Translations under genes and position numbers: made by a program
DNA from: Bifidobacterium scardovii JCM 12489 = DSM 13734
Lineage (GTDB): Bacteria; Actinomycetota; Actinomycetes; Actinomycetales; Bifidobacteriaceae
Direction: 5' to 3'
Assembly (NCBI RefSeq): GCF_001042635.1
Contig: NZ_AP012331.1
Location: 496,001 to 560,000 of the forward strand
DNA: 64,000 bases
Notes under the pieces: model-generated
The model's database searches: none
Told to the model about the DNA's origin: nothing
What the model saw: the letters and a program-made list of their open reading frames with translations, nothing else
Part shown: positions 54,884 through 63,993 of the stretch, piece by piece
Layout of the letters: each line of letters begins with the position of its first letter
Numbering within the stretch: the first letter of the stretch is position 1

Positions 54884-55819
54884 ATGACCAACCACTCACT
54901 GCCGACTTCGACGGACGACTCCGCGAACGGCGCGGAACCGTACTTCTCCGGCGTGATCTGCCCCTCCATCACCGTCACGGCGGACGACGGCTCCATCGAC
55001 TACGAGCTGTGGGGCCGCCACCTCGACCACCTGATCGAGGCCGGCGTCAACGGCGTGCTGCTGTTCGGCAGTATCGGCGAATTCTACGCGTTCCCGCTCG
55101 AGGTCAAGGAGCGGGCGGTGGAATTCGCCGTGCGGCACGTCGCCGGGCGCATCAAGGTGTTCGCCGGCGTCGGCGACACGGATCTCGGCAAGGTCGTGGA
55201 CTTCGCCCGTTGCGCGGAGGCGGCCGGCGTGGACGGTCTGGTCGTCGTCTCCCCGTACTACTTCGGCCCGTCCGAACAGGCCGCGAAGCGTTTCTTCGGC
55301 GCGGTCGCCTCGGCGAGCGACCTGCCGGTGATCCTCTACAATTTCCCGGCGCGCACCGGCTCCGACCTGAGCCCCGAGCTGGTCGCCGAACTCGCGGCCG
55401 AGCATCCGACCATCGTCGGCATCAAGGACACCGTCGACACGATCAGCCATACGCGCCGGATCATCCGCGCCGTGCACCGGGTCAACCCGCGCTTCGCCGT
55501 GTTCTCCGGATTCGACGAATACTATCTGGTCAACCGCGTGTCCGGAGGTGCCGGCGTGATCTGCGGCCTGACCAACGTCGAGCCGGAGACCTTCGGCCTG
55601 ATGCACCGGGCCTACGAATCGGGCGCCTATGCGGTGGCCATCGAGGCCGCGCGGCGCGTCAGCCACCTGATGGCGCTGTACGACGTGTCCGACCTGTTCA
55701 TCGCCGCGATCAAGGGCGCGGTCGCCGCCAAGGGGCTGCCGATCTCCACGCTGATCCGCGAGCCGGCCGTGCAGCTCACCGAGGATCAGCACGCGCGCAT
55801 ACGCGAGCTGCTCGCCTGA
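54884..55819 (+). CDS. DHDPS/NAL-family aldolase, probable 2-keto-3-deoxy-L-fuconate aldolase
   Basis: A 311-residue class I aldolase. Schiff-base Lys in VGIKDTVDTI, Tyr in VILYNFPART, and the GxxGE-type motif GSIGEFYAF are all family marks. It should split 2-keto-3-deoxy-L-fuconate to pyruvate and lactaldehyde, the last step of this route. It follows the lactonase by 39 bp, behind GAAAGGAACG. No transporter, mutarotase or lactaldehyde reductase follows in the window. Confidence 0.82.
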   Translation: MTNHSLPTSTDDSANGAEPYFSGVICPSITVTADDGSIDYELWGRHLDHLIEAGVNGVLLFGSIGEFYAFPLEVKERAVEFAVRHVAGRIKVFAGVGDTDLGKVVDFARCAEAAGVDGLVVVSPYYFGPSEQAAKRFFGAVASASDLPVILYNFPARTGSDLSPELVAELAAEHPTIVGIKDTVDTISHTRRIIRAVHRVNPRFAVFSGFDEYYLVNRVSGGAGVICGLTNVEPETFGLMHRAYESGAYAVAIEAARRVSHLMALYDVSDLFIAAIKGAVAAKGLPISTLIREPAVQLTEDQHARIRELLA

Positions 55820-55982
55820 GCGAGCCGCCCATGCGCGCGTGCCGCGCGGCGCGGCGCGCCCCCACGGCCCCGCCGTCCCACGATGCAACCGGGGTTTGCC
55901 ATCGCGGGGGGTATCAACTACGCTGTGTTCGGTACGATGAGTCGGCGCGCCACGGGCGCGCGAGCGGGAGGAGCAGGGTACG

Positions 55983-57122
55983 ATGGCAGGTCTTCGCGGT
56001 CCGAGCAGTTCCGAGGATGCACGGCGATTGGATGAGCACGCCGTCTTCCCCGAGACGGTGGACGTGAACATCCGTCAGCTCGATCCGATCCCGGCGCCGC
56101 GGTATTTCCTCAAGGAGCTGCCGCTCACCGACGCGATGAGCGATCTGGTGCTGCGCTCGCGCCAGGAGATCCGCGACGTGCTGCACGGCCGCGACGACCG
56201 CCTGCTGGTGATCGTCGGCCCGTGCTCGATCCACGATCCGAAGGCGGCGCACGAATACGCCGAAAAGCTTGCGGCGGTCAACGAGGAGCTCAGGGGCCGG
56301 CTCATGATCGTCATGCGTGTGTACTTCGAGAAGCCGCGCACCACCGTCGGGTGGAAGGGCCTGATCAACGACCCCGACCTCGACGGCCGCTTCAACATCC
56401 GCAAGGGCATGTGGCTGGCGCGCAAGGTGCTCACCGACGTGCTGGACCTGGGGCTGCCGACCGCGACCGAGTGGCTCGACCCGATCACCCCGCAGTACAT
56501 CTGCGATCTCATCAGCTGGGGCGCCATCGGCGCGCGCAACACCGAATCGCAGGTGCACCGCGAGCTCGCCTCCGGCCTGTCGATGCCGGTCGGCTTCAAG
56601 AACGCCACCGACGGCTCGATCAAGCCGGCGGCCGACTCCTGCTACGCCGCGGGCTTCGAGCATCATTTCCTGTCGATCAACCTCGACGGCCGGGTGATCT
56701 CGGCCGAGACGAAGGGCAACCCGGACTGCCATCTGGTGTTGCGCGGCTCCAGCCACGGCCCGAACTACGACCCGCAGTCCGTGGCCGAGGCGCTGGAGGC
56801 GCTGAAGCGCTCGAAGGCCTCCGGCCCGAGCGAGTACGGTCTGGTGATCGACGCCGCGCACGGCAACTGCGGCAAGGACGAGAACGTCGAGGCCGAGGTC
56901 ATCGAGAACATCGCCTCCCGCGTGGCCGCCGGGGAGCCGGGCATTCTCGGCGTGATGATGGAGAGCTTCCTCAAGGCCGGGCACCAGAAGCCGGCGCCGC
57001 TCGACCAGCTGGTGTACGGCCAGTCCGTGACCGACGCCTGCGTGCCGTGGGACCGCACCGACGAGCTGCTGCACACGCTGGCGGATGCCGTCGAGGCCCG
57101 CCGCACCGCCGCTGCGCGCTGA
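55983..57122 (+). CDS. aroG: 3-deoxy-7-phosphoheptulonate synthase, copy 1
   Basis: A 379-residue DAHP synthase that joins PEP and erythrose 4-phosphate at the head of the shikimate pathway. Class I (AroFGH) features: LLVIVGPCSIHDPKAA, RVYFEKPRTTVGWKGLINDP, GAIGARNTESQVHRELASGL, GFKNATDGS and the metal block DAAHGNCGKDE. The first 35 residues are variable and may carry feedback control. Start ATG 55983 is behind GGGAGGAGCAG. Confidence 0.93.
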   Translation: MAGLRGPSSSEDARRLDEHAVFPETVDVNIRQLDPIPAPRYFLKELPLTDAMSDLVLRSRQEIRDVLHGRDDRLLVIVGPCSIHDPKAAHEYAEKLAAVNEELRGRLMIVMRVYFEKPRTTVGWKGLINDPDLDGRFNIRKGMWLARKVLTDVLDLGLPTATEWLDPITPQYICDLISWGAIGARNTESQVHRELASGLSMPVGFKNATDGSIKPAADSCYAAGFEHHFLSINLDGRVISAETKGNPDCHLVLRGSSHGPNYDPQSVAEALEALKRSKASGPSEYGLVIDAAHGNCGKDENVEAEVIENIASRVAAGEPGILGVMMESFLKAGHQKPAPLDQLVYGQSVTDACVPWDRTDELLHTLADAVEARRTAAAR

Positions 57123-57184
57123 TTGCGCATTTGTTCCCGCGGGCCCTTATCCTTGGTGAAGACCATGTCCCAAGGAGAATCAGC

Positions 57185-58453
57185 ATGCAGCAGCAGAAGA
57201 GCGGGAACGCCGGGGCCGTTCCCGGGCAGGCGCCCGGGCGGATGCCCGATGACAGCCAGTGGCATGTCGGCCCGCAGCCGTTGAATACGCCGGAAGAGCT
57301 GAGGGCGATCCGCCAGGCGATGCGCGAGGGCAAGAATCCGCTCGTCGTCACCGACGTGCCCCGGTGGGAGGACGAGGTCGGCGTCGAGCGCATCATCAAC
57401 CGCCGCGTCGTGGAACTCGAACCGCTGCCGACCCCGGCCCAGGTGCTCGCCGAACAGCCGCTCGACGCGGCCGCCCAGGAGATCGTCGCCTACTCGCGCG
57501 ACGAGATCCGCGCCTGCCTGTACGGGCAGGACGACCGCCTGCTCGTGATCGTCGGCCCGTGCTCCGTGCACGACCCGGCCGCCGCGCTCGACTACGCGCA
57601 CCGGCTCGCCGGCCTCATGGACGAGCTCGACGGCGAGCTGCTCATCATCATGCGCGTGTATTTCGAAAAGCCGCGCACCACCGTCGGCTGGAAGGGCCTG
57701 ATCAACGACCCCGACATCGACGGCACCCACAACATCCGCAAGGGCCTGCTGCTCGCGCGCAAGACCCTGCTCGGCGTGCTCGGCGAGGGCCTGGCCGCCG
57801 CCACGGAGTTCCTCGAGCCGACCAGCCCGCAGTTCATCGCCGACGCGGTCAGCTGGGGCGCGATCGGCGCGCGCAACACCGAAAGCCAGGTGCACCGCCA
57901 GCTCGCCTCCGGACTGTCGATGCCGATCGGCTTCAAGAACGCCACCGACGGGTCGGTCAAGGCCGCGGTCAACGGATGCTTCGCCTCCGCGCAGCAGCAC
58001 ACCTTCTTCGGCATCGACCATCTTGGCCGCGCCTGCGCGGTCGAGACGCTCGGCAACCCCGACTGCCACGTCGTGCTGCGCGGTTCGGTGTACGGGCCGA
58101 ACTACGACGCCGCGTCCGTGGCGAAGGCGATGGACGACGTGCGCGCGATGATGCCGGCCGATTCCGCGGCCGCCCACGGCCTGATCATCGACTGCTCGCA
58201 CGGCAACTCCGGCAAGGACGAGCACCGCCAGGCCGAGGTCGTACGCGATATCGCGCGCCGCATCGCCGCCGGCGAGCAGGGCATCACCGGCATCATGATG
58301 GAGAGCTTCATCGAGGGCGGCAACCAGCCGGCGGCGCCGCTCGACCAGCTCGTCTACGGCAAGTCGATCACCGACAAGTGCATCGGCTGGGACGAGACCG
58401 CCGCGCTGCTGCGCGAGCTGGCGGCCGCCGTCAGCGAACGCCGCTGGCGGTAG
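57185..58453 (+). CDS. 3-deoxy-7-phosphoheptulonate synthase, copy 2
   Basis: A 422-residue paralogue of the gene before it, with all catalytic blocks (VIVGPCSVHDPAAA, GWKGLINDPDIDGTHN, ARNTESQVHRQLASGL, DCSHGNSGKDE). It has a longer N-terminus of about 75 residues with a Gln/Pro-rich start and a helix PEELRAIRQAMREGKN absent from copy 1. The 62-bp gap holds AAGGAG. The pair is a tandem duplication, perhaps with different aromatic amino-acid feedback. Confidence 0.9.
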   Translation: MQQQKSGNAGAVPGQAPGRMPDDSQWHVGPQPLNTPEELRAIRQAMREGKNPLVVTDVPRWEDEVGVERIINRRVVELEPLPTPAQVLAEQPLDAAAQEIVAYSRDEIRACLYGQDDRLLVIVGPCSVHDPAAALDYAHRLAGLMDELDGELLIIMRVYFEKPRTTVGWKGLINDPDIDGTHNIRKGLLLARKTLLGVLGEGLAAATEFLEPTSPQFIADAVSWGAIGARNTESQVHRQLASGLSMPIGFKNATDGSVKAAVNGCFASAQQHTFFGIDHLGRACAVETLGNPDCHVVLRGSVYGPNYDAASVAKAMDDVRAMMPADSAAAHGLIIDCSHGNSGKDEHRQAEVVRDIARRIAAGEQGITGIMMESFIEGGNQPAAPLDQLVYGKSITDKCIGWDETAALLRELAAAVSERRWR

Positions 58454-58548
58454 CGCGGCGCCGGACTCCGGCGCCCCCGAACCAACCCGAACCGGCCACG
58501 AATTACACGAATTAACTGACCCATGGTATGGAAACGGAAAGGAACCCC

Positions 58549-59256
58549 ATGCACACCATCGCCATCATCGGCGCGATGACCGAAGAGGTCGCGCTGATCG
58601 CCAAGTCCCTGAACGACGTGGAGCATGACACCGGCGCCAGCCTCGACGTGTCGCGCGGCACGCTGACCGCCGCCAGCGGCGAGACCATCGCCGTCGTCGC
58701 CACGGTCGGCGGCATGGGACTGGTGAACGCGGCGGCCACCACGCAGCGCCTCATCGACGGATACCGCCCCGACGCGGTGATCTTCACGGGCATCGCCGGC
58801 AACCTCAACCCGAACCTGCACGTCAACGACGTGGTGCTCGGCGGCACGCTGCGCTATCTGGACACCGACATGCGCCTGGTCGGCCAGTGGAAGCCCGGCA
58901 CCGAGGCCGAGCCGGTCACCGAGTTCCACTCCGACGACCACCTGCTCGCCATCGCCGGCGAGGCGCTGAACGACATGGGCATCACGCACATCACCGGCAT
59001 CATCGCCACGGGCAACTACTTCGTGGAGGGCGACGAGCTCACGCGCAAGGTCGTGCACGACACCGGCGCCGACGCGGTGGAGATGGAAGGCGCCGCCGTG
59101 GCGCATGTGGCGGCGCGCAACGACGTGCCCGCGCTGGTGATCCGCGCGCTCTCCGACAACGCCGACACCGAATACGAGGTGTTCCGCGAGTTCGACATCT
59201 CCGAATACGCCGACACCGCGGCGCGCCTCGCCATCGACATCGTCAAGCGCCTGTAA
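58549..59256 (+). CDS. mtnN: 5'-methylthioadenosine/S-adenosylhomocysteine nucleosidase
   Basis: A 235-residue nucleosidase that cleaves MTA and SAH, part of the activated methyl cycle and, with LuxS, of AI-2 formation. TIAIIGAMTEEVALI, GIAGNLNPNLHVNDVVLG and the catalytic EMEGAAVAHVAA block are standard. I chose ATG 58549, with GAAAGGA six bases upstream, over an earlier ATG 58528 that adds seven residues. Confidence 0.93.
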   Translation: MHTIAIIGAMTEEVALIAKSLNDVEHDTGASLDVSRGTLTAASGETIAVVATVGGMGLVNAAATTQRLIDGYRPDAVIFTGIAGNLNPNLHVNDVVLGGTLRYLDTDMRLVGQWKPGTEAEPVTEFHSDDHLLAIAGEALNDMGITHITGIIATGNYFVEGDELTRKVVHDTGADAVEMEGAAVAHVAARNDVPALVIRALSDNADTEYEVFREFDISEYADTAARLAIDIVKRL

Positions 59257-59392
59257 CGCCTTGCGGGGCATGTGCCGCGACGCGCAACAGGGCCTAAGAT
59301 GAACAGCTGGCGAACTTACGTAGTCGGCCGGTGGGTTTGCGGCCATACGCGGCTACGCTGATGAACCACGGAGGTTCATAAGGAGGCGTCTG

Positions 59393-60718
59393 ATGGCTTG
59401 GTGGCAATACGTCGCAGTGGTGCTCATCATCGCGGCAGTGGTTGCGATTGTTGTCGTAGCGTACCTGATCGGCCGGGAGACCGGCGAGACGGCGGCCGCG
59501 GGGAACAACGACGATCCCGACGGCAGATCCCTGTTCGGCGACGACGTACCCGTGCGCACGCTGGAGCGGGGATTGGTCGACGCGATGCCGGACTCCATGA
59601 TCATGTGCGAGGCGTCCGGCCATGTGCGCTATGCCAGTCCCGGTGCCCGCGTGTTCGGCCTAGTCGGCCGCGACCGGCTGATTCTGGACGAGATCGGCGA
59701 GATCCTGCGGCTGGTCGTCGGCGACGGGCAGACCCGCGAACGGGAGATCCAGCTGCCCGTCGACCCGAGAAGCCGCCGCGAGCGGGCGGACGCGATGACC
59801 GGCCGCGGCGTGCAGGCCGGCAAGCCGGTCCCCTCCGACACGCTGTACCTGCGCGTGCGGATCGGCGAGGTGGCCGACGGGCTGTACGCGGTCTTTCTCG
59901 CCGACATGAGCGAGCAGCGCCGTTTCGAGGCGATGCGCCGCGATTTCGTCACCAACGTCTCCCACGAGCTGAAAACGCCGGCCGGCGCCATCTCGCTGCT
60001 CGCCGAGACCATTTCGGACGCCGCCGACGACCCGGACGCGGTGCGCTACTTCTCGGGGCGCGTGGCCAAGGAGTCCGGCCGCCTGACCGAGCTCGTCCAT
60101 CGTCTGATCGATCTGCAGAAGGCGCAGTCCATGGACGGCATGGTGGCGTCGGAGCCGGTGTCGACGATGGGCGTGGTGCGCGCCGCGATCGGCGAGAACC
60201 AGGTGCAGGCCGACGCCAAGCACATCGACATCCGCCTCACCTTCGCCGGCAAGCCGGTACCGCTCGCCGCGGGGGAGGGGGGCGCCGCGCCGGAAGGCCC
60301 CGACGTCACGGTGATGGCCGACGCGGAGTCGCTGAAAACCGCGGTCAAGAACCTCGTCGAGAACGCCATCCACTATTCGCCCGAGCACACGGTTGTCGGC
60401 GTCGGCGTGGCCCAGCGCGACGGGAAGGTGACGATCCGCGTGGTCGACCAGGGCATCGGCATTCCCCAGGCCTCGCTCGGCCGCGTGTTCGAGCGGTTCT
60501 ACCGCGTCGATCCGGCGCGATCGCGCGCCACCGGCGGCTCCGGGCTGGGGCTGGCGATCACCAAGCACTGCGTGCAGGAATGCGGCGGCACGATCTCCGT
60601 GTGGTCCAGGGAGGGCGAGGGGTCGACGTTCACGATCGAGCTTCCCGCCCGCGAATCCGGCGCCGAATCCGGAACCGCGTCCGGCGCCGAGTCCGGAACC
60701 GAGACGAACCCCGCTTGA
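59393..60718 (+). CDS. senX3: Sensor histidine kinase SenX3/PhoR-like
   Basis: A 441-residue kinase: one N-terminal membrane segment (AVVLIIAAVVAIVVVAYLI), a PAS-like region (residues 60-160), the H-box FVTNVSHELKTP, and ATPase N, G1 and G2 boxes (LVENAIHYSPEHT, RVVDQGIGIPQ, GGSGLGLAIT). The lack of a sensor loop outside fits Pho kinases that sense Pst. The C-terminus is a Ser/Gly/Glu repeat tail. It is followed by regX3; AGGAGG precedes ATG 59393. Confidence 0.9.
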   Translation: MAWWQYVAVVLIIAAVVAIVVVAYLIGRETGETAAAGNNDDPDGRSLFGDDVPVRTLERGLVDAMPDSMIMCEASGHVRYASPGARVFGLVGRDRLILDEIGEILRLVVGDGQTREREIQLPVDPRSRRERADAMTGRGVQAGKPVPSDTLYLRVRIGEVADGLYAVFLADMSEQRRFEAMRRDFVTNVSHELKTPAGAISLLAETISDAADDPDAVRYFSGRVAKESGRLTELVHRLIDLQKAQSMDGMVASEPVSTMGVVRAAIGENQVQADAKHIDIRLTFAGKPVPLAAGEGGAAPEGPDVTVMADAESLKTAVKNLVENAIHYSPEHTVVGVGVAQRDGKVTIRVVDQGIGIPQASLGRVFERFYRVDPARSRATGGSGLGLAITKHCVQECGGTISVWSREGEGSTFTIELPARESGAESGTASGAESGTETNPA

Positions 60719-60850
60719 TAAAGTACGTAGTTGGTGCGAATCGCCATCGTCGCGTTACTGACCGGTTACGATAATGGCAGTACGAGAATCGCGGGACCTG
60801 CGGGACCCGCGGTGGCGGGACGCGCCAAGGATTGACAGAGAAAGGCAGAC

Positions 60851-61555
60851 ATGACGCGAATTCTTATCGTCGAGGATGAGGAATCATACCGTGAGCCACT
60901 GGTGTATCAGCTCACCCGCGAGGGATACGACGTGTCTGCGGCGGCCACCGGCGAGGAGGGTTTGGAGCTGTTCACCAAGGGCGGCATCGATCTGGTGCTG
61001 CTCGATCTGATGCTGCCCGGCATCGACGGCACCGCGCTGTGCCGCCGCATCCGCGAGCAGAGCCGCGTCCCGATCATCATGCTCACCGCCAAAAGCGCGG
61101 AGATCGACAAGGTCGTCGGTCTGGAGATCGGCGCCGACGACTACGTGACCAAGCCGTATTCGTTCCGCGAGCTGCTCGCCCGCATCCGCGCGGTCATGCG
61201 GCGCAACCAGGCGGTCTCCGAATCGGCCGGCGCCGTCGACGACGACATCCCGCTCGTGTGCGGCGACATCGCCATGCAGGTCGGCCAGCACCAGGTGAGC
61301 GTGCGCGGCGAGACCGTGTTCTTCCCGCTCAAGGAGTTCGAGCTGCTGGAATACCTCATGCAGAACAAGGGCCGCGTGATGACCCGCCACCAGCTCATCG
61401 ACCGCATCTGGGGCTCGGACTACGTCGGCGACACGAAGACGCTCGACGTGCACGTCAAGCGCGTGCGTTCCAAGATTGAGGTCGATCCGGCCCATCCCCG
61501 CTACCTGACCACCGTGCGCGGTCTGGGATACAAGATCGACGAGCCGGCGGAATAG
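60851..61555 (+). CDS. regX3: Response regulator RegX3/PhoP-like
   Basis: A 234-residue OmpR-family regulator. The receiver has Asp in VLLDLMLPG and Lys in YVTKPYSFRE; the C-terminal winged helix has KEFELLEYLMQNKGRVM and DVHVKRVRSKIE. It should bind PHO-box repeats such as 61637-61658 and induce phosphate uptake when phosphate is low. The 132-bp gap after the kinase suggests its own promoter. Confidence 0.92.
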   Translation: MTRILIVEDEESYREPLVYQLTREGYDVSAAATGEEGLELFTKGGIDLVLLDLMLPGIDGTALCRRIREQSRVPIIMLTAKSAEIDKVVGLEIGADDYVTKPYSFRELLARIRAVMRRNQAVSESAGAVDDDIPLVCGDIAMQVGQHQVSVRGETVFFPLKEFELLEYLMQNKGRVMTRHQLIDRIWGSDYVGDTKTLDVHVKRVRSKIEVDPAHPRYLTTVRGLGYKIDEPAE

Positions 61556-61636
61556 CCGCCTCCCCTCCCTGCCCCCGTCACCTCACGCCCCGGCTACAAC
61601 GACGTAGTCGGGGCGTAGTCGAATTGATTGAACATT

Positions 61637-61658
61637 GTTCATCTTCCGTTCACCGATT
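61637..61658 (+). promoter_or_regulatory. PHO-box-like direct repeats upstream of pstS
   Basis: GTTCATCTTCC (61637-61647) and GTTCACCGATT (61648-61658) are two 11-bp units starting with the GTTCACC-type word used by actinobacterial PhoP/RegX3 proteins. They lie about 105 bp before the pstS start. Confidence 0.75.
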
Positions 61659-61762
61659 TCGTCTCGGAACCCTCCGAATGCCCCATAGGCTAGAAGCTGT
61701 CGAAAGATTGGCGGCTGAATGAGAGCCGTCAGAAAGTTGATAGACAGAGGAAAACGAGAATT

Positions 61763-62890
61763 ATGCGTAATAATGTTCTGATTCGTTCCCTTGCCGCGGT
61801 CTCCGGTCTGGTGATGATGGCCTCCCTCGCCGCCTGCGGCGACAACACCGCCTCCACCGATGCGTCGAGCACCGACAGCGGCTCCAAGACCGAGTCCATC
61901 TCCGGCAACTTCGCGGGTGCCGGTGCCTCCTCGCAGCAGGCCGCCGTCGACGCGTGGATCGCCGGCTACAACGAGAGCAACCCGGACGCCAAGATCTCCT
62001 ACGAGCCCTCCGGCTCCGGCGCCGGCGTCAAGACCTTCCTGACCGGCGCCACCGCGTGGGCCGGCTCCGACAAGGCCCTCGCCGACGACGAGATCGAGCA
62101 GTCCAAGAGCGTCTGCGCCTCCGGCCAGGCCTTCGACGTCCCGGTCTACATCTCCCCGATCGCCGTGGTCTTCAACCTCAAGGGCGTGTCCGACGCCGGC
62201 AAGCACATCAACATGGACGCCGCCACCATCGCCAAGATCTTCGACGGCAAGATCACCACCTGGAACGATCCGGCCATCGCCGACCAGAACAAGGACCTCG
62301 ACCTGCCCGCCACCGCGATCACCGTGGTGCACCGCTCCGACAAGTCCGGCACCACCCAGAACTTCGTGAGCTACTTCAAGGACCAGGCCCCCGACGCCTG
62401 GAGCTATGACCTGTCCGAGAACTGGCCGAACGAGGTCGGCCAGGGCGCCAAGGGCACCTCCGGCGTGATCTCCACCGTCAAGCAGGCCGACGGCACCATC
62501 GGCTACGCCGACTTCTCCCAGGTCGGCGATCTGGGCACCGTGGCCGTCAAGGTCGGCGACAAGTACAGCGAGATCTCGGCCGAGGCCGGCTCCAAGGTGA
62601 TCGACGACTCCGAGCTCGACGCCGACGCCAAGGGCGACAACCGCGTGGTCGTCAAGATCAACCACGCCACCGAGGCCGACGGCGCCTACCCGATCGTCCT
62701 GGTCTCCTACGACATCGCGTGCCCGGCCTACAAGGACGCCTCCACCGCGAAGTTCGTCAAGTCCTGGCTCACCTACGTGACCAGCGACGCCGGCCAGAAG
62801 GCCGCCGCCCAGGCCGCAGGCAGCGCCCCGCTGCCGAGCTCGCTGACCAGCAAGATCACCAAGTCCATCGAGGCCATCAAGACCGAGTGA
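61763..62890 (+). CDS. pstS: Phosphate ABC transporter substrate-binding lipoprotein
   Basis: A 375-residue lipoprotein: signal peptide then lipobox SLAAC near residue 20, and a Ser/Thr-rich spacer. The PstS fold shows FAGAGASSQQAAVDAWIAG, YEPSGSGAGVKTFLTG (phosphate loop), VVHRSDKSGTTQNFVSYF and GTSGVISTVKQADGTIGYA. It captures phosphate for PstCAB. It is first in the pst operon, behind PHO-box-like repeats. Confidence 0.95.
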   Translation: MRNNVLIRSLAAVSGLVMMASLAACGDNTASTDASSTDSGSKTESISGNFAGAGASSQQAAVDAWIAGYNESNPDAKISYEPSGSGAGVKTFLTGATAWAGSDKALADDEIEQSKSVCASGQAFDVPVYISPIAVVFNLKGVSDAGKHINMDAATIAKIFDGKITTWNDPAIADQNKDLDLPATAITVVHRSDKSGTTQNFVSYFKDQAPDAWSYDLSENWPNEVGQGAKGTSGVISTVKQADGTIGYADFSQVGDLGTVAVKVGDKYSEISAEAGSKVIDDSELDADAKGDNRVVVKINHATEADGAYPIVLVSYDIACPAYKDASTAKFVKSWLTYVTSDAGQKAAAQAAGSAPLPSSLTSKITKSIEAIKTE

Positions 62891-62926
62891 TCATCCCATC
62901 GACTCCCTTCCGGGAATCCTGACGAA

Positions 62927-62967
62927 GTTTCAGGCCGCAGCCGCCGAGCGTGGCTGCGGCCTGAAAC
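62927..62967 (+). terminator. Intercistronic hairpin between pstS and pstC
   Basis: GTTTCAGGCCGCAGCC and GGCTGCGGCCTGAAAC form a perfect 16-bp stem with a 9-base loop and no U-run. Such hairpins often protect the highly expressed pstS message and lower downstream pst levels. Confidence 0.65.
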
Positions 62968-63039
62968 GCGGGTAAGCCCGGTGGGCATTACGATGGTCAC
63001 TAAGGTATTTGACAGTACTTGTCACACGAAGGAGAACCT

Positions 63040-63993
63040 GTGAGTTCGCAAGACAAGACGGCGCAGCAGCCGGTCGGTGGCAAAACCGCCGACAAGGTGT
63101 TCAAGGGCATTGCCTATGCCTGCGGCATCCTTATTCTCGTAGTGCTCGCCGCAGTTGCCCTGTTCCTGCTGTTCCGCGCGTGGCCGCTCATCGGCGGCGA
63201 TCAGAGCGCCAACAGCAAGACCATTTCCGATTTCACCGGCGGCAAGGCCACGAATTTCTGGGGCTACGTCGGTCCGCTGCTGTTCGGCACCGTGCTGATC
63301 TCGGCGCTCGCGCTGCTGGTGTCGTTCTTTGTTTCCCTCGGCATCGCGCTGTTCATCTCCCACTACGCGCCCAAGAAGCTCGCCACCGCGCTGAGCTATG
63401 TGGTCGACCTGCTCGCCGCCATCCCCTCCGTCATCTACGGTCTGTGGGGCGGCCTGGTGCTGGTCCCGGCCATCTATCCGTTCTGGAGCTGGGTCGCCAA
63501 GTATCTTGGCTGGATCCCGCTGTTCCAAGGGCCGGCCGCGAACCCGTCGCGCACCGTCGCGACCGTCTCGCTGGTGCTGGCCGTCATGATTCTGCCGATC
63601 ATCACCTCGCTGTCGCGTGACATCTTCCTGCAGACCCCGCGCCTGCAGGAGGAGGCCGCGCTCGCGCTCGGCGCCACGAAGTGGGAGATGGTCAAGCTGG
63701 CCGTGATCCCGTTCGGCAAGTCCGGCGTCGTGTCCGCGTCCATGCTGGGCCTCGGCCGCGCGCTCGGCGAGACGATGGCCGTGCTCATGATCCTGTCCCC
63801 GGGCCTCAACTACTCGATCAAGCTGCTGCAGGCCTCGCAGAACCAGACCATCGCCGCCAACATCGCGGCGCAGTATCCCGAAGCCAACGATCTGGGCGTG
63901 TCCACGCTGATCGGCACCGGCCTGGTGCTGTTCCTTATCACCTTCGTGGTGAACTACATCGCCCGCAGGATCACCGATAAGAAGGTGGCGTGA
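63040..63993 (+). CDS. pstC: Phosphate ABC transporter permease PstC
   Basis: A 317-residue permease with about six helices. GTG 63040 is five bases after AAGGAG. The permease domain is seen in LLAAIPSVIYGLWGGLVLVP, ILPIITSLSRDIFLQTP, and EEAALALGATKWEMVKLAVIP, the EAA loop that contacts the ATPase PstB. It overlaps the next start by TGATG. Confidence 0.94.
   Translation: MSSQDKTAQQPVGGKTADKVFKGIAYACGILILVVLAAVALFLLFRAWPLIGGDQSANSKTISDFTGGKATNFWGYVGPLLFGTVLISALALLVSFFVSLGIALFISHYAPKKLATALSYVVDLLAAIPSVIYGLWGGLVLVPAIYPFWSWVAKYLGWIPLFQGPAANPSRTVATVSLVLAVMILPIITSLSRDIFLQTPRLQEEAALALGATKWEMVKLAVIPFGKSGVVSASMLGLGRALGETMAVLMILSPGLNYSIKLLQASQNQTIAANIAAQYPEANDLGVSTLIGTGLVLFLITFVVNYIARRITDKKVA

Noticed and set aside
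56222..58453. 743-residue reading that fuses into DAHP synthase copy 2
   Set aside because: The upstream part overlaps copy 1 out of frame. A ribosome site and ATG at 57185 mark the real start.
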